A DNA stretch of 48,796 bases from Gammaproteobacteria bacterium. GTDB taxonomy: Bacteria; Pseudomonadota; Gammaproteobacteria; Arenicellales; CAJQKF01. Position numbers and translations under genes: made by a program. The number at the start of each line of letters is the position of its first letter. The stretch's first letter is position 1. This document shows positions 23,706 through 32,247 of the stretch, in pieces. The notes beneath the pieces are model-generated. The model did not search any database. It had not been told where the DNA came from and saw only the letters and a program-made list of their open reading frames with translations. The stretch is taken from the NCBI GenBank assembly GCA_030429665.1, contig JAUIEZ010000023.1, positions 1 to 48,796 on the forward strand, in the 5' to 3' direction.

Positions 23706-25247
23706 TCAGACGACCGCGCCGGCATCGAGACGGGTGAGAAACTCGCGGCTGTCGTGACGGATCGCGCCAAGCTTGTCGTTGCTCATGCGCTCGAGGGAAC
23801 GGTAGGGCATCGCCAGGCGCTGGTTGCCGCGCAGCTTGTCGCGGTGTCGATCGAGGAACGACCAGTACAGATAGTTGAACGGGCACGCCGCGTCACCGTT
23901 CTTTCGGTCGACCTTGTAATGGCAGGCACGGCAGTAGTCGGACATTCGGTTAATGTAGGCGCCGCCCGCCGCATACGGTTTGCTGGCGAGGAAGCCGTCG
24001 TCGGCGAACAGCACCATGCCGGTGACGTTGGGTAGTTCCACCCACTCGAACGCGTCCGCGTACACCGCCAGGTACCACTCGTTGACCTCGACCGGGTCGA
24101 TGCCGCAGAGCAGCGCGAAATTGCCAAGTACCATGAGGCGCTGTATGTGGTGGGCGTAGGCGTTGCGCCTTGTTTCGTCGACGCATTGGGCGAGGCAGTT
24201 CATGCGTGTTTCGCCGCCCCAGTACAGCCCGGGCAGGTGGCGTCGCGCGTCGAGGGCATTGCGATCGCGATACCCCGGCATGGCCAGCCAATAGACGCCG
24301 CGCACGTACTCACGCCAACCGGCGACCTGGCGAATGAATCCTTCCACCGAGTTGATCGACGCGTGGCCGGCGCGAAAGGCGCTCTCCGCGGCTTCGACGA
24401 CCTCGGCCGGCTCGAGAAGGCCGATGTTGAGCGACGTGCTCAACAGGGAGTGGAACAAGGCCGGCTCTCCCTGTTTCATGGCATCCTGGAAGTCGCCGAA
24501 GCGCGGCAGTCGATTGGCGACGAAGTCGTCCAGGGTGGCGAGAGCCTGCTTGCGGGTGACCGCGAGGCCGAATGGCTCGATCTCCCCGAAATGGTCCGGG
24601 AAGCGACGCTTCACGAGCGAGATCACCTTGCGGGTGATCGCGTCGGGTTTGAAGCTGGGAGGCCGCGGCGGTGCGATGTCCGGCGGCAGGCGCCGACGGT
24701 TGTCGGCGTCGAAGTTCCAGCGACCGCCAGCGGGTTGGTCGCCGTCCATGAGAATGCCCAGTCGCTTGCGAACCTGGCGGTAGAAATGCTCCATGCGAAG
24801 ACTTTCGCGCTTGTTCGCCCAGGTGTCGAACCAGGCCAGGTCGACCAGGAAGCGGTCGTCGTCGCGAAGATCGACATTCACGTCGAGTCGCGATTGCCAG
24901 GTGCTCATGGACTCGAGAACACGGTGTTCTCCGGGGCGCGTGACGATGATCCGGTCAATTGCCAGCGCGCGCGTTGCGCGTGCCACCTCGCCGGCGATCG
25001 AACCGGTATTCCCGGGGTCGTCGAGGCGTACGTAGCGAACGGTGTATCCGCGCTTCGCCAGTTCGCCGGCGAAGTGACGCATCGCGGCCAGCACGAGTAC
25101 GATCTTCTTCGGATGGTGTCGAACATAGGTCGCCTCGTCGTCGACCTCGCACATCAGGATGACGTCGCGTCCCGGCGTCGCGTCGCGAAGGCTTGAAATC
25201 GAGTGGCTGAGTTGGTCGCCCAGAATGACCCGTAGGGTATCGGACAC
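23706..25247 (-). CDS. FeS-BCP photolyase/cryptochrome (PhrB/CryPro-like)
   Basis: A 513-residue member of the iron-sulfur bacterial cryptochromes and photolyases, such as Agrobacterium PhrB, a (6-4) photolyase. An N-terminal Rossmann antenna domain begins RVILGDQLSHS. The [4Fe-4S] ligands C351, C439, C442 and C455 are all present with the same spacing as PhrB C350, C438, C441 and C454 (seen here in MNCLAQC, YCRACHY and ACPFNYLYW). The FAD region includes GFIRQVAGWREYVRGVYW. Expected cofactors are FAD, the cluster and a lumazine antenna. Repair of (6-4) lesions or light signalling are both possible. The HtrA-like pseudoprotease gene ends 5 bases upstream, so the two form an operon. Confidence 0.93.
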   Translation of the reverse strand: MSDTLRVILGDQLSHSISSLRDATPGRDVILMCEVDDEATYVRHHPKKIVLVLAAMRHFAGELAKRGYTVRYVRLDDPGNTGSIAGEVARATRALAIDRIIVTRPGEHRVLESMSTWQSRLDVNVDLRDDDRFLVDLAWFDTWANKRESLRMEHFYRQVRKRLGILMDGDQPAGGRWNFDADNRRRLPPDIAPPRPPSFKPDAITRKVISLVKRRFPDHFGEIEPFGLAVTRKQALATLDDFVANRLPRFGDFQDAMKQGEPALFHSLLSTSLNIGLLEPAEVVEAAESAFRAGHASINSVEGFIRQVAGWREYVRGVYWLAMPGYRDRNALDARRHLPGLYWGGETRMNCLAQCVDETRRNAYAHHIQRLMVLGNFALLCGIDPVEVNEWYLAVYADAFEWVELPNVTGMVLFADDGFLASKPYAAGGAYINRMSDYCRACHYKVDRKNGDAACPFNYLYWSFLDRHRDKLRGNQRLAMPYRSLERMSNDKLGAIRHDSREFLTRLDAGAVV

Positions 25248-25252
25248 GCCGG

Positions 25253-26191
25253 TTAGTTTATTCGCCCGCGCGGGCGCTGCTGGAAGAAGCCGTTGCGATC
25301 CGTCGACGCCACCAGCACTTCACGGCGGGAGTCGTCACCATCCAGGGTTACCGGCACTTCGACCCCCGCATCGCCGGTCTGCCAGGTGGCTCGAAACAGT
25401 TCGGCCAGGTGACGAACCGGTCGCCCGTTGACTGCCGCAACAGTTTCTTCCACGCGAATGCCCGCCTGTTGCGCCGGTCCGCCCGGGTAGATGCCCACGA
25501 CCATCAACTTGCCTTCGTGTTCCTGTATCATCCAGCCCATCCACGGCGGCGCCGGTGTGTGCCGGGCGCCGTACAGGCAAAGGTCGTCTACGTGCGGGAT
25601 GATCAGCTCGATCGGCACGAACAGGTTGCCGTAGACGCTGGCGCCGTCCGCGCCGGGCAGTTCCAGGAACAGCGATCCGATGCCGATGAGGTTGCCCTGC
25701 GGGTCGAGCAGCGCCGCGCCGCCCCAGTTGTCGCAGGCGGGCACCGTGTAGAGCGCCTGGTCTATCAGGTACTCCCAGCGGCCGGCGAATTCGCTGATGG
25801 CCACCAGCTTGCAGGGAATCGAGTGGTTGCTGGTGCTGTTGACGACCCGTAGCGACTGGTTGGCGTGAATTCCGTCGAGGGTGCCGGTGCGCACCACCGA
25901 TTCGCCGAGCGGCAGGTCGGGACGTACGAGGGCGAGGCCGGATTCCGTGTCCTGGGCGATCACGTGGGCCGGCGAAGTCTCGCCCGCGTCGTTCACCAGC
26001 CAGATGGTTTCGGCTTCCAGGCACAGGTAACCGACCGTTACCGCCAATCCGTCCTCGCGGATTCGCACCGCCAGGCCCTCTCGCTCAGTGCCGAGGAGTT
26101 CTGCAGTCATCGCGTCATCGGGGACGATCGCGCGAAGCTGCATGACGGCGTCGCGGGTCTGGGACGCGGTGCCGGCGATACTCGTGGACAT
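25253..26191 (-). CDS. HtrA-like PDZ protein with a lost catalytic triad
   Basis: A 312-residue protein with a trypsin-like S1C core (about residues 30-205) and a C-terminal PDZ domain (about 215-300, GIYPGGPAQQAGIRVEETV). Aligning by eye to HtrA, all three catalytic positions are replaced: His by Y55 (VTVGYLC for VTNAHVV), Asp by G85 (DTESGLALV for DPKTDLAVL) and Ser by W156 (DNWGGAALLD for GNSGGPLVN). So it should not cut peptides but may bind them. No signal peptide or membrane span is seen, unlike most HtrA proteins. It precedes the photolyase gene by 5 bases. The ATG at 26191 has a weak ribosome site; a TTG 15 codons upstream is less likely. Confidence 0.78.
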   Translation of the reverse strand: MSTSIAGTASQTRDAVMQLRAIVPDDAMTAELLGTEREGLAVRIREDGLAVTVGYLCLEAETIWLVNDAGETSPAHVIAQDTESGLALVRPDLPLGESVVRTGTLDGIHANQSLRVVNSTSNHSIPCKLVAISEFAGRWEYLIDQALYTVPACDNWGGAALLDPQGNLIGIGSLFLELPGADGASVYGNLFVPIELIIPHVDDLCLYGARHTPAPPWMGWMIQEHEGKLMVVGIYPGGPAQQAGIRVEETVAAVNGRPVRHLAELFRATWQTGDAGVEVPVTLDGDDSRREVLVASTDRNGFFQQRPRGRIN

Positions 26192-26225
26192 GGCTGGGCG
26201 CAATTCGTTTTTCGCGTGCGTTAAA

Positions 26226-26252
26226 GCATATCGCAATTCGATCGCGGTATGC
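26226..26252. promoter_or_regulatory. Inverted repeat in the pseudoprotease/DUF1289 divergent region
   Basis: GCATATCGC and GCGGTATGC pair at 8 of 9 positions around a 9-base spacer. It is 35 bases from the pseudoprotease ATG and 40 bases from the DUF1289 start, so one regulator could act on both operons. A TTGACA follows at 26265-26270 without a clear -10. Confidence 0.35.
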
Positions 26253-26292
26253 GGTTTAGATTAATTGACAGCAATACCTTCGGGTGGTTCGA

Positions 26293-26541
26293 ATGGATTC
26301 CATGGATAACGGTAATCGACGCGGTCGACGGCGCACGGGCCGTCCGCCAAGAACTTTCGACGACACCGTGCCGTCGCCTTGCGTTGCGATCTGCACGCTG
26401 GACGAGGACGACGTCTGCATCGGTTGCTTTCGCCACGCGGACGAGATTCGTGAATGGATGATCCTCGAGGCGGCCGAAAAACTCGCGGTGCTCGAGCGCG
26501 TGCGCGCCCGGCGCCGCGCGCGAGGGCTCCCGCCGTGCTGA
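26293..26541 (+). CDS. DUF1289 small Cys-rich protein
   Basis: An 82-residue protein of the DUF1289 family (YdhL-like). The conserved four-cysteine motif SPCVAICTLDEDDVCIGCFR is present (cysteines near residues 30, 34, 41 and 44) followed by EIREW, typical of the family and probably binding zinc or an FeS cluster. The N-terminus is basic. I choose the ATG at 26293 with GGGTGG upstream; starts at 26284 (GTG) or 26302 (ATG) are possible. It leads a four-gene operon. The biochemical function of the family is unknown. Confidence 0.85.
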   Translation: MDSMDNGNRRGRRRTGRPPRTFDDTVPSPCVAICTLDEDDVCIGCFRHADEIREWMILEAAEKLAVLERVRARRRARGLPPC

Positions 26542-26566
26542 ATGCAATCTGTCCATCGGCGATAAA

Positions 26567-27439
26567 GTGAGCGACGTCGCACGCGGTCTTCTCCTGGTGG
26601 TTTCGGCCGGGTTCTTGTTCATCCTGTTCATCGTCACGATCCGCCTGGCCGGCACGAGCCTGAATCCTGTTCAGGCCGCCTTTCTTCGCTACGCACTCGG
26701 CGTGGCGATCCTGCTACCCATGATGATCAGAAGCGGCTGGGCGGTTTTCTATACGCGCCGGCCGCTGCGACACGCGCTGCGGGGCGGCGTTCACGGCGCC
26801 GGCGTGTTGTTGTGGTTTTACGCCATTACCTCGCTTCCCATCGCCGAGGTGACCGCGCTTGGCTACACGTCGCCGATATTCGTCACCATCGGGGCGATCC
26901 TGTTTCTCGGCGAGCGGGCGCGCGCGGCGACGATTATCGCGGTGATCATCGGCTTCGCCGGCGTACTCGTCATCGTGCGTCCGGGTTTCGAGACCATCAG
27001 CCTGGGGGCTATCGCCATACTCTGCTCTGCGCCGTTGTTCGCGTGCTCGCAGCTCCTGGTCAAGACCCTGGTGCGTGAAGACTCCAGTATAACCACGGTG
27101 ATTTATCTTTCATTGTTCGCCACGCTGACCATATCAGTGCCGGCCTTGTCGGTGTGGCAGGCGCCCGGCGCGCGAGAGCTGGCATTGCTGGCGCTGGCGG
27201 CTGGATTCGCTACCTCGAGCCATGTCCTGCTCGCCCAGGGTCTGAAGTGGGTCGACGTGTCGCTCGCGCAGCCGGCGGAGTTCCTGCGACTGGTGTGGGC
27301 GACGCTGGCCGGCTTCGTACTGTTCGGTGAAGTGCCCGGCGTGTGGGTGTTGGTGGGATCGGTGATCGTCGTGGGAAGCGTTACCATCGCGGCTCACGCG
27401 GCGCTCGGCGAGACGTCCCGAGCGGCCCGTGACCGTTAG
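26567..27439 (+). CDS. DMT-superfamily transporter (EamA type)
   Basis: A 290-residue ten-span membrane protein with two EamA repeats (about residues 8-130 and 145-275). The conserved AEVTALGYTSPIFVTIGAILFLGE segment at about residues 93-115 marks the end of repeat one. The GTG start lies 25 bases after the DUF1289 gene. The next gene overlaps or follows closely. It belongs to the drug/metabolite exporter-type group, but no substrate can be inferred, and it is only distantly similar to the EamA protein next to dpaL. Confidence 0.85.
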   Translation: MSDVARGLLLVVSAGFLFILFIVTIRLAGTSLNPVQAAFLRYALGVAILLPMMIRSGWAVFYTRRPLRHALRGGVHGAGVLLWFYAITSLPIAEVTALGYTSPIFVTIGAILFLGERARAATIIAVIIGFAGVLVIVRPGFETISLGAIAILCSAPLFACSQLLVKTLVREDSSITTVIYLSLFATLTISVPALSVWQAPGARELALLALAAGFATSSHVLLAQGLKWVDVSLAQPAEFLRLVWATLAGFVLFGEVPGVWVLVGSVIVVGSVTIAAHAALGETSRAARDR

Positions 27440-27473
27440 CGCGGGCGGCAGGGTACCCGGGGGACGCGATCTG

Positions 27474-27980
27474 ATGCTGGACGATGAAAGGCGGCGCCTC
27501 GTGATGGATGTCACCGCCGAGCGCATCGGCGAGGCGTCGCTTCGTTATGGGGTTCCACTGGCAGTGATCCCGGTCACGTTCGACCTCTTCGGTGTCAGCG
27601 CGGGCATGTACCGGTCCGCCGGTCGCCAAACGGTAATTCGATACAACCCGTTGATTTTTTCCCGCTACTTCGAAGAAAACCTGCGCGATACGGTACCGCA
27701 CGAAGTCGCGCACTACGTGGTCGACAAGTTATACGGACGGCGCGGCGTGCGGCCTCACGGATGCCAGTGGCAAGCGGTGATGACCGACTTCGGGGTGACG
27801 CCGCTGGTGCGTCATGACTGGAACCTGGAAGGCCTCGGCATCCGCCGCCAGCGACGATTCGCGTACCGGTGCGGATGCGGCCGCCACGATGTCACCGCGG
27901 TGCGTCACAACCGAATGCGCAAGCGCGGGGTCGTGTACCGTTGCCGCCGTTGCGGCGAAGCACTGAGGCCAATCGACTGA
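27474..27980 (+). CDS. SprT-like zinc metalloprotease
   Basis: A 168-residue SprT/Spartan-like protein. The HEVAHY motif (H76, E77, H80) and a third histidine in RPHGCQW (H95) form the metal site. A C-terminal zinc ribbon follows, with C133, C135, C157 and C160 (CGC and CRRC). Eukaryotic Spartan removes DNA-protein crosslinks; bacterial SprT is less well defined. I choose the ATG at 27474 with GGGGGA upstream; a GTG at 27429 would overlap the transporter by 11 bases. Its stop shares one base with the next ATG (TGATG), so translation is coupled to the MFS gene. Confidence 0.85.
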   Translation: MLDDERRRLVMDVTAERIGEASLRYGVPLAVIPVTFDLFGVSAGMYRSAGRQTVIRYNPLIFSRYFEENLRDTVPHEVAHYVVDKLYGRRGVRPHGCQWQAVMTDFGVTPLVRHDWNLEGLGIRRQRRFAYRCGCGRHDVTAVRHNRMRKRGVVYRCRRCGEALRPID

Positions 27981-29173
27981 TGGACGAACAGCGTACCCGG
28001 TGGTGGCCCGTTCTCGCCGCGTTTCTCGCCGGCTGCCTTGCCGCCGCCCAGATCGGCAAGGTGGCTGCGGCATTGAGCGTGGTGATTGCCGAGCTCGACA
28101 TGACGCTGGTACAGGGGGGGCTCGTGGTATCCCTGTTCACCGTCACCACGGCGCTTTTCGGCACCCTTTTCGGCATCGCCGCCGATCGCTTCGGCCACCT
28201 GTCGATGGCCATGGGAGGACTCGTGCTGGGCGCTGTCGGGGCCCTGGCCGGTTCGGTTGCCGACGCCGCGCAGACGCTGCTGATGACACGCGTGGTGGAA
28301 GGGGTCGGATTCACGCTGGCGGTGGTCTCGTTGCCGCCGCTGATCAGTCGGGCATCGAGCGCGGCGGACCGCCCGCTTGCCATGGGACTGTGGGGCGCCT
28401 TCATGCCGGGCGGCATGGCGCTGATCATGGTGATGTCGCCGTGGTTGCTGGAGGCGTTCGGCTGGCGCGGGCAATGGACGGCGGTCGGATGGCTGTTGGC
28501 AGGTTGGACGCTACTGCTCGGGCTGGCGTTTCGCGGCGACGGTGCGACACGCCGGTACGAGGTGCGCACCATGGCGTCGATTGCCGGTGCCGTGGTTCGA
28601 CGCGATGCGCTCTTGTTGTTCGCATGCTTTGGCTGTTACTCGGCCATGTACGTACCGTTGACCTCGTTTTTCACGACCTTGCTGGTGACCCAGCAGCAGG
28701 TGCCGCTCGACGTGGCGACGTGGATGGTCGCGCCGGTCGTGGCGGTCAACATACTGGGGAATCTTGCCGCCGGTTGGCTGGTGCGCCGCGGCGCGGCACC
28801 GCACCGGCTGCAGGTGTTGGCGTTCGCGGTCATGGCAATATGCGGCACCGCGGTGTTCGCCTCGTCCTCGGCGGTGGCGGTCAAGGTCGTAGCCGGCCTC
28901 GCGTTCTCGGCATTTGGAGGCCTGATTCCCGGCACATCGTTCATTCTGGCGCCGCGGCTTGCCGCTCACCCCGCGCAGATCGCGGCGCTGTCGGGCTTGT
29001 TGCTGCAGGGCGCCGGCATTGGGCAGAGCCTCGGGCCGCTGGCGGTCAGCGCCGCCGTCGAGCGCTTCGGTGCCTGGCACCACGCGAACGCGATATTGAT
29101 CGCCTGCGGCGCGCTCGGCATGCTGTTCGCCTGGCGGTTGGGCGGAGCCGCGCGTTTGCGCGAGAAAAATTAG
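27980..29173 (+). CDS. MFS transporter (CynX/NimT-like)
   Basis: A 397-residue twelve-span major facilitator. The loop between spans 2 and 3 has GIAADRFGHLSM, close to the canonical GXXXDRXGRR. It resembles the cyanate/nitroimidazole group by length and by its short termini. The start overlaps the SprT stop (TGATG), and it ends the operon. The substrate is unknown. The TRAP operon begins 111 bases later with its own promoter region, so this gene is probably not part of that unit. Confidence 0.85.
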   Translation: MDEQRTRWWPVLAAFLAGCLAAAQIGKVAAALSVVIAELDMTLVQGGLVVSLFTVTTALFGTLFGIAADRFGHLSMAMGGLVLGAVGALAGSVADAAQTLLMTRVVEGVGFTLAVVSLPPLISRASSAADRPLAMGLWGAFMPGGMALIMVMSPWLLEAFGWRGQWTAVGWLLAGWTLLLGLAFRGDGATRRYEVRTMASIAGAVVRRDALLLFACFGCYSAMYVPLTSFFTTLLVTQQQVPLDVATWMVAPVVAVNILGNLAAGWLVRRGAAPHRLQVLAFAVMAICGTAVFASSSAVAVKVVAGLAFSAFGGLIPGTSFILAPRLAAHPAQIAALSGLLLQGAGIGQSLGPLAVSAAVERFGAWHHANAILIACGALGMLFAWRLGGAARLREKN

Positions 29174-29284
29174 CCTGTCGTGGTGATAGACTAGACACGC
29201 ACACCGGCCGTCCGCGTATCGAAGCGGCCGAGACGATGACAACGAAATCAACCGATTACGAAGATCAAGCAGGAGACGACCCCG

Positions 29285-30316
29285 ATGATTGCGACCCAAG
29301 TTATCAAGCGTGCCTATTTGGCCGCGGCGGTAAGCCTCGTTTTCGGCAGCGGGGCGGCGCAGGCCCAGGAGGTGGTGTTGAAACTGCACCACTTTCTGCC
29401 CGCGCAACACCAGAACCAGCAAACCGTGATCGAGCCGTGGGCGGAAACGATCAACCGGGAATCCGGCGGTCGGATCAAGATCGAGATCTACCCGAGCATG
29501 CAGCTTGGCGGCAAGCCGCCCCAGCTCCTGGACCAGGTGCGTGACGGATTGACCGACATTGCGTGGGGGCTGCCCGGTTACACGGCCGGCCGCTTCCCGA
29601 AGATCTCCGTCTTCGAGCTGCCGTTCATGGTGTCCGACGCCGAGGCGACCTCCCAGGCGGTGCAAGCGTTTTACGAGGCGCATGCCCGCGACGAGTTTGC
29701 CGACTACAAGATCCTTTGGTTTCACACCCACGCCCGCGGGTTGATTCACACCCGCGAAGCGACCATCGACTCGGCCGACGATGTCGACGGCCTCAAGCTG
29801 CGCGCGCCCAACCGCAGCATCGGCAGCGCGCTGGAATCCCTCGGCGCCTCGCCGGTGTTCATGCCGGTGCCGGCGCTGCCCGAGGCATTGTCCAAGGGCG
29901 TGGTCGACGGCGCCGTGATTCCCTGGGAGATCGTGCCGGCGCTCAAGGTGCAGGAGCTTGCGCCCAACCACGCGACCACGCCGGGCGATCGCGGCCTGTA
30001 TACCGCGGTGTTCGTTTTCGCCATGAACAAGGAAAAGTACGAGTCGCTGCCCGACGACCTGAAGAAGGTCATCGACGACAATTCGGGTATCGAGATGTCG
30101 AAGTTCTCCGGCCACCGTTGGGACCTGGCAGAGGAGCCGGGCATGAAGGTAGCCGCCGATCGAGGCAATCCGATCGCGGAGATTCCCGCGAGCGAAATGG
30201 AAATCATCCGCGAGAGGACGAGCACGGTTACCAAACAGTGGATCAGCGAGATGGGCGACGAAGGGCAGGCGCTGTACGACGCCGCCAACGCGCTGCTCGA
30301 GCAGTACAGCAACTGA
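29285..30316 (+). CDS. TRAP transporter substrate-binding protein (DctP type)
   Basis: A 343-residue periplasmic binding protein with a Sec signal peptide cleaved after AAQA (about residue 27). It captures an organic acid for the membrane subunits. The carboxylate-binding arginine is R173 in the DGLKLRAPN motif, so the ligand is expected to carry a carboxyl group. The PGYTAGRFPK and VPALPEALSKGVVDGA segments are also typical. AGGAGA lies before the ATG. First gene of a dctP-Q-M set followed by ring-cleavage genes, which hints at an aromatic or related acid as ligand; this is inference. Confidence 0.92.
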   Translation: MIATQVIKRAYLAAAVSLVFGSGAAQAQEVVLKLHHFLPAQHQNQQTVIEPWAETINRESGGRIKIEIYPSMQLGGKPPQLLDQVRDGLTDIAWGLPGYTAGRFPKISVFELPFMVSDAEATSQAVQAFYEAHARDEFADYKILWFHTHARGLIHTREATIDSADDVDGLKLRAPNRSIGSALESLGASPVFMPVPALPEALSKGVVDGAVIPWEIVPALKVQELAPNHATTPGDRGLYTAVFVFAMNKEKYESLPDDLKKVIDDNSGIEMSKFSGHRWDLAEEPGMKVAADRGNPIAEIPASEMEIIRERTSTVTKQWISEMGDEGQALYDAANALLEQYSN

Positions 30317-30343
30317 TACGGTGCCCGGGGGCGCGCTGGGATC

Positions 30344-30868
30344 ATGACGGCAGACGGCGCGCGATCTGAAAGGGCTGCCGCGCCGTTGCTGGATCGTGCC
30401 TGCCGCGTCCTGGCGGTGACGGGTGCGCTGGTGCTGTTCGCGCTGGCGGTGATCACCGTCGTCAGCGTGCTGGGGCGATACCTGTTCGGGCGGCCCATAC
30501 ATGGCGATTTCGAGATGGTCGAGATGGGGTGCGCGGTGGGTTTGTCGCTGTTCCTGCCGTATTGCCAACTGCGTGGGGGCAACGTCATCGTCGATTTCGT
30601 TACCATCCGCGCGCCTCGCGGCTTCAAGCGGATTCTGGATGCCGCGGGGTGCCTGCTGATCGCATTTTCCGGTGCGGTCCTGGCGTGGAGGCTGGGCCTT
30701 GGCGGTATCGACCTGTACCGGTACAACGACCAGACCATGGTGCTTCAGATCAACACGTGGATCGCGTACGCGGTACTCGTGCCTAGTTTCGCGCTGCTCG
30801 GCCTGGCGGGCCTGGTTACCGCGCGTCGCGCGCTGAAGGGCGAGTCCCCTCCCGGCGTGGGCGACTGA
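30344..30868 (+). CDS. TRAP transporter small permease (DctQ type)
   Basis: A 174-residue inner-membrane protein with four spans, matching DctQ. The first span (LAVTGALVLFALAVITVVSVLGRYLFGRPI) ends in the conserved RYLFGRPI-like element. DctQ supports assembly of the large permease. It starts 28 bases after the binding-protein stop and 24 bases before the DctM start. The order binding protein, small permease, large permease is the standard TRAP operon. Confidence 0.9.
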   Translation: MTADGARSERAAAPLLDRACRVLAVTGALVLFALAVITVVSVLGRYLFGRPIHGDFEMVEMGCAVGLSLFLPYCQLRGGNVIVDFVTIRAPRGFKRILDAAGCLLIAFSGAVLAWRLGLGGIDLYRYNDQTMVLQINTWIAYAVLVPSFALLGLAGLVTARRALKGESPPGVGD

Positions 30869-30892
30869 CGCGGAAGGGAAACGGTAATAGCG

Positions 30893-32212
30893 ATGGAGCC
30901 CGGCGCCCTGGTGAGCCTGGTTATCGCGATCATGATCGCCATGATCGCGCTCAGGGTTCCCATTGCCATTGCCATGTTCACCGCCGGCGCCGGCGGCTAC
31001 GCGGCGCTGGCAGGCTGGGTGCCGCTGCTTGCGTACCTCAAGTCGGCCCCCTATGCCACGTTGTCGTCGTATTCGTTGTCGGTCGTGCCGCTGTTCCTGA
31101 TGATGGGACACCTGGCGACGCACTCGGGATTGTCGCGGTCATTGTTTGCCGCCGCCTACGCCGCGCTAGGATCGAGAAAGGGCGGATTGTCGCTGGCGGC
31201 GATCGGTGGTTGCGGCATGTTCGGCGCGATTTGCGGCTCCTCGCTGGCCACCGCCGCCACCATGGGGCAGGTGGCGCTGCCGGAAATGAAACGCTATCGC
31301 TACTCGGACGCGCTGGCTACCGGAACGCTTGCCGCGGGCGGCACACTCGGCATCCTGATACCGCCGTCGGTGGTGTTGGTAATCTATGCCATCATTACCG
31401 AGCAGAACGTGGCCAAGATGTTCCTGGCCGCCTTTATCCCGGGCATCATGGCGGCGGTGGGCTACATGGTGGCAATAGCCGTTTACGTGCGCATCTACCC
31501 CGACTCCGCGCCCACCGGCGCAACTATGAGCGCCCGCGCCAGGCGCCGCGCCTACGTCGGCGCGCTGCCGGCCCTGGTCATCTTCGTGGTGGTCATCGGC
31601 GGCATCTACGCCGGGGTGTTCACCCCGACCGAGGCAGCGGCGTTCGGCGTCATCGGCACCGCCGTCATCGCCTTCGCCCACGGCATGCGCCTGGACGGTT
31701 TCGTCGACAGCATGAGCGGCACGGCAGTGTCCAGCGGCATGATCTTCATGATCCTCATCGGCGCCGACATGTTCAGCGCCTTCCTGGCGCGAAGCCAGGT
31801 GCCGCAGGTGCTGGCGGCCTTCATGGGTGGACTCGAGCTGTCGCCGATGCTGATTCTCGCGGCGATCCTGATCATGTACCTGGTGCTCGGTTGCCTGATG
31901 GACTCGCTGTCGATGATCCTGTTGACCATCCCCATCTTCTTCCCGATCATCATGACGCTTGATTTCGGGCTCGGCGCCGAGGAAACGGCGATCTGGTTCG
32001 GCGTGATCGCCTTGATCGTCGTCGAGGTGGGGCTTATCACGCCGCCCATCGGCATGAACGTATTCGTGATCAACAAGCTTGCGGAGGGCGTATCGATGAG
32101 CGACACGTTTCACGGCGTCGTTCCGTTCCTGTTGTCCGACTTCGTGCGCGTGATCATCCTGCTGGCGTTCCCGGTCCTCACGTTGGGACTCGTGGACGTA
32201 TTCTGGTCCTGA
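30893..32212 (+). CDS. TRAP transporter large permease (DctM type)
   Basis: A 439-residue membrane protein with about eleven or twelve spans that forms the Na+-driven transport channel. Typical family stretches are VPLFLMMGHLATHSGLSRSL, GGCGMFGAICGSSLATAATMG, GGTLGILIPPSVVLVIYAI and GLITPPIGMNVFVINKLA. It starts 24 bases after DctQ. The LigB-type dioxygenase gene begins 35 bases after its stop on the same strand, so the operon probably extends into the catabolic genes. Confidence 0.95.
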   Translation: MEPGALVSLVIAIMIAMIALRVPIAIAMFTAGAGGYAALAGWVPLLAYLKSAPYATLSSYSLSVVPLFLMMGHLATHSGLSRSLFAAAYAALGSRKGGLSLAAIGGCGMFGAICGSSLATAATMGQVALPEMKRYRYSDALATGTLAAGGTLGILIPPSVVLVIYAIITEQNVAKMFLAAFIPGIMAAVGYMVAIAVYVRIYPDSAPTGATMSARARRRAYVGALPALVIFVVVIGGIYAGVFTPTEAAAFGVIGTAVIAFAHGMRLDGFVDSMSGTAVSSGMIFMILIGADMFSAFLARSQVPQVLAAFMGGLELSPMLILAAILIMYLVLGCLMDSLSMILLTIPIFFPIIMTLDFGLGAEETAIWFGVIALIVVEVGLITPPIGMNVFVINKLAEGVSMSDTFHGVVPFLLSDFVRVIILLAFPVLTLGLVDVFWS

Positions 32213-32247
32213 CGCGTGCCGGGCATCAAATCGAGGAGCCGTTGATC

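Noticed and set aside
28511..31123. Long reverse-strand open frame (870 codons)
   Set aside because: Lies over the MFS, DctP and DctQ genes, which have clear family motifs; composition is typical of an antisense shadow.
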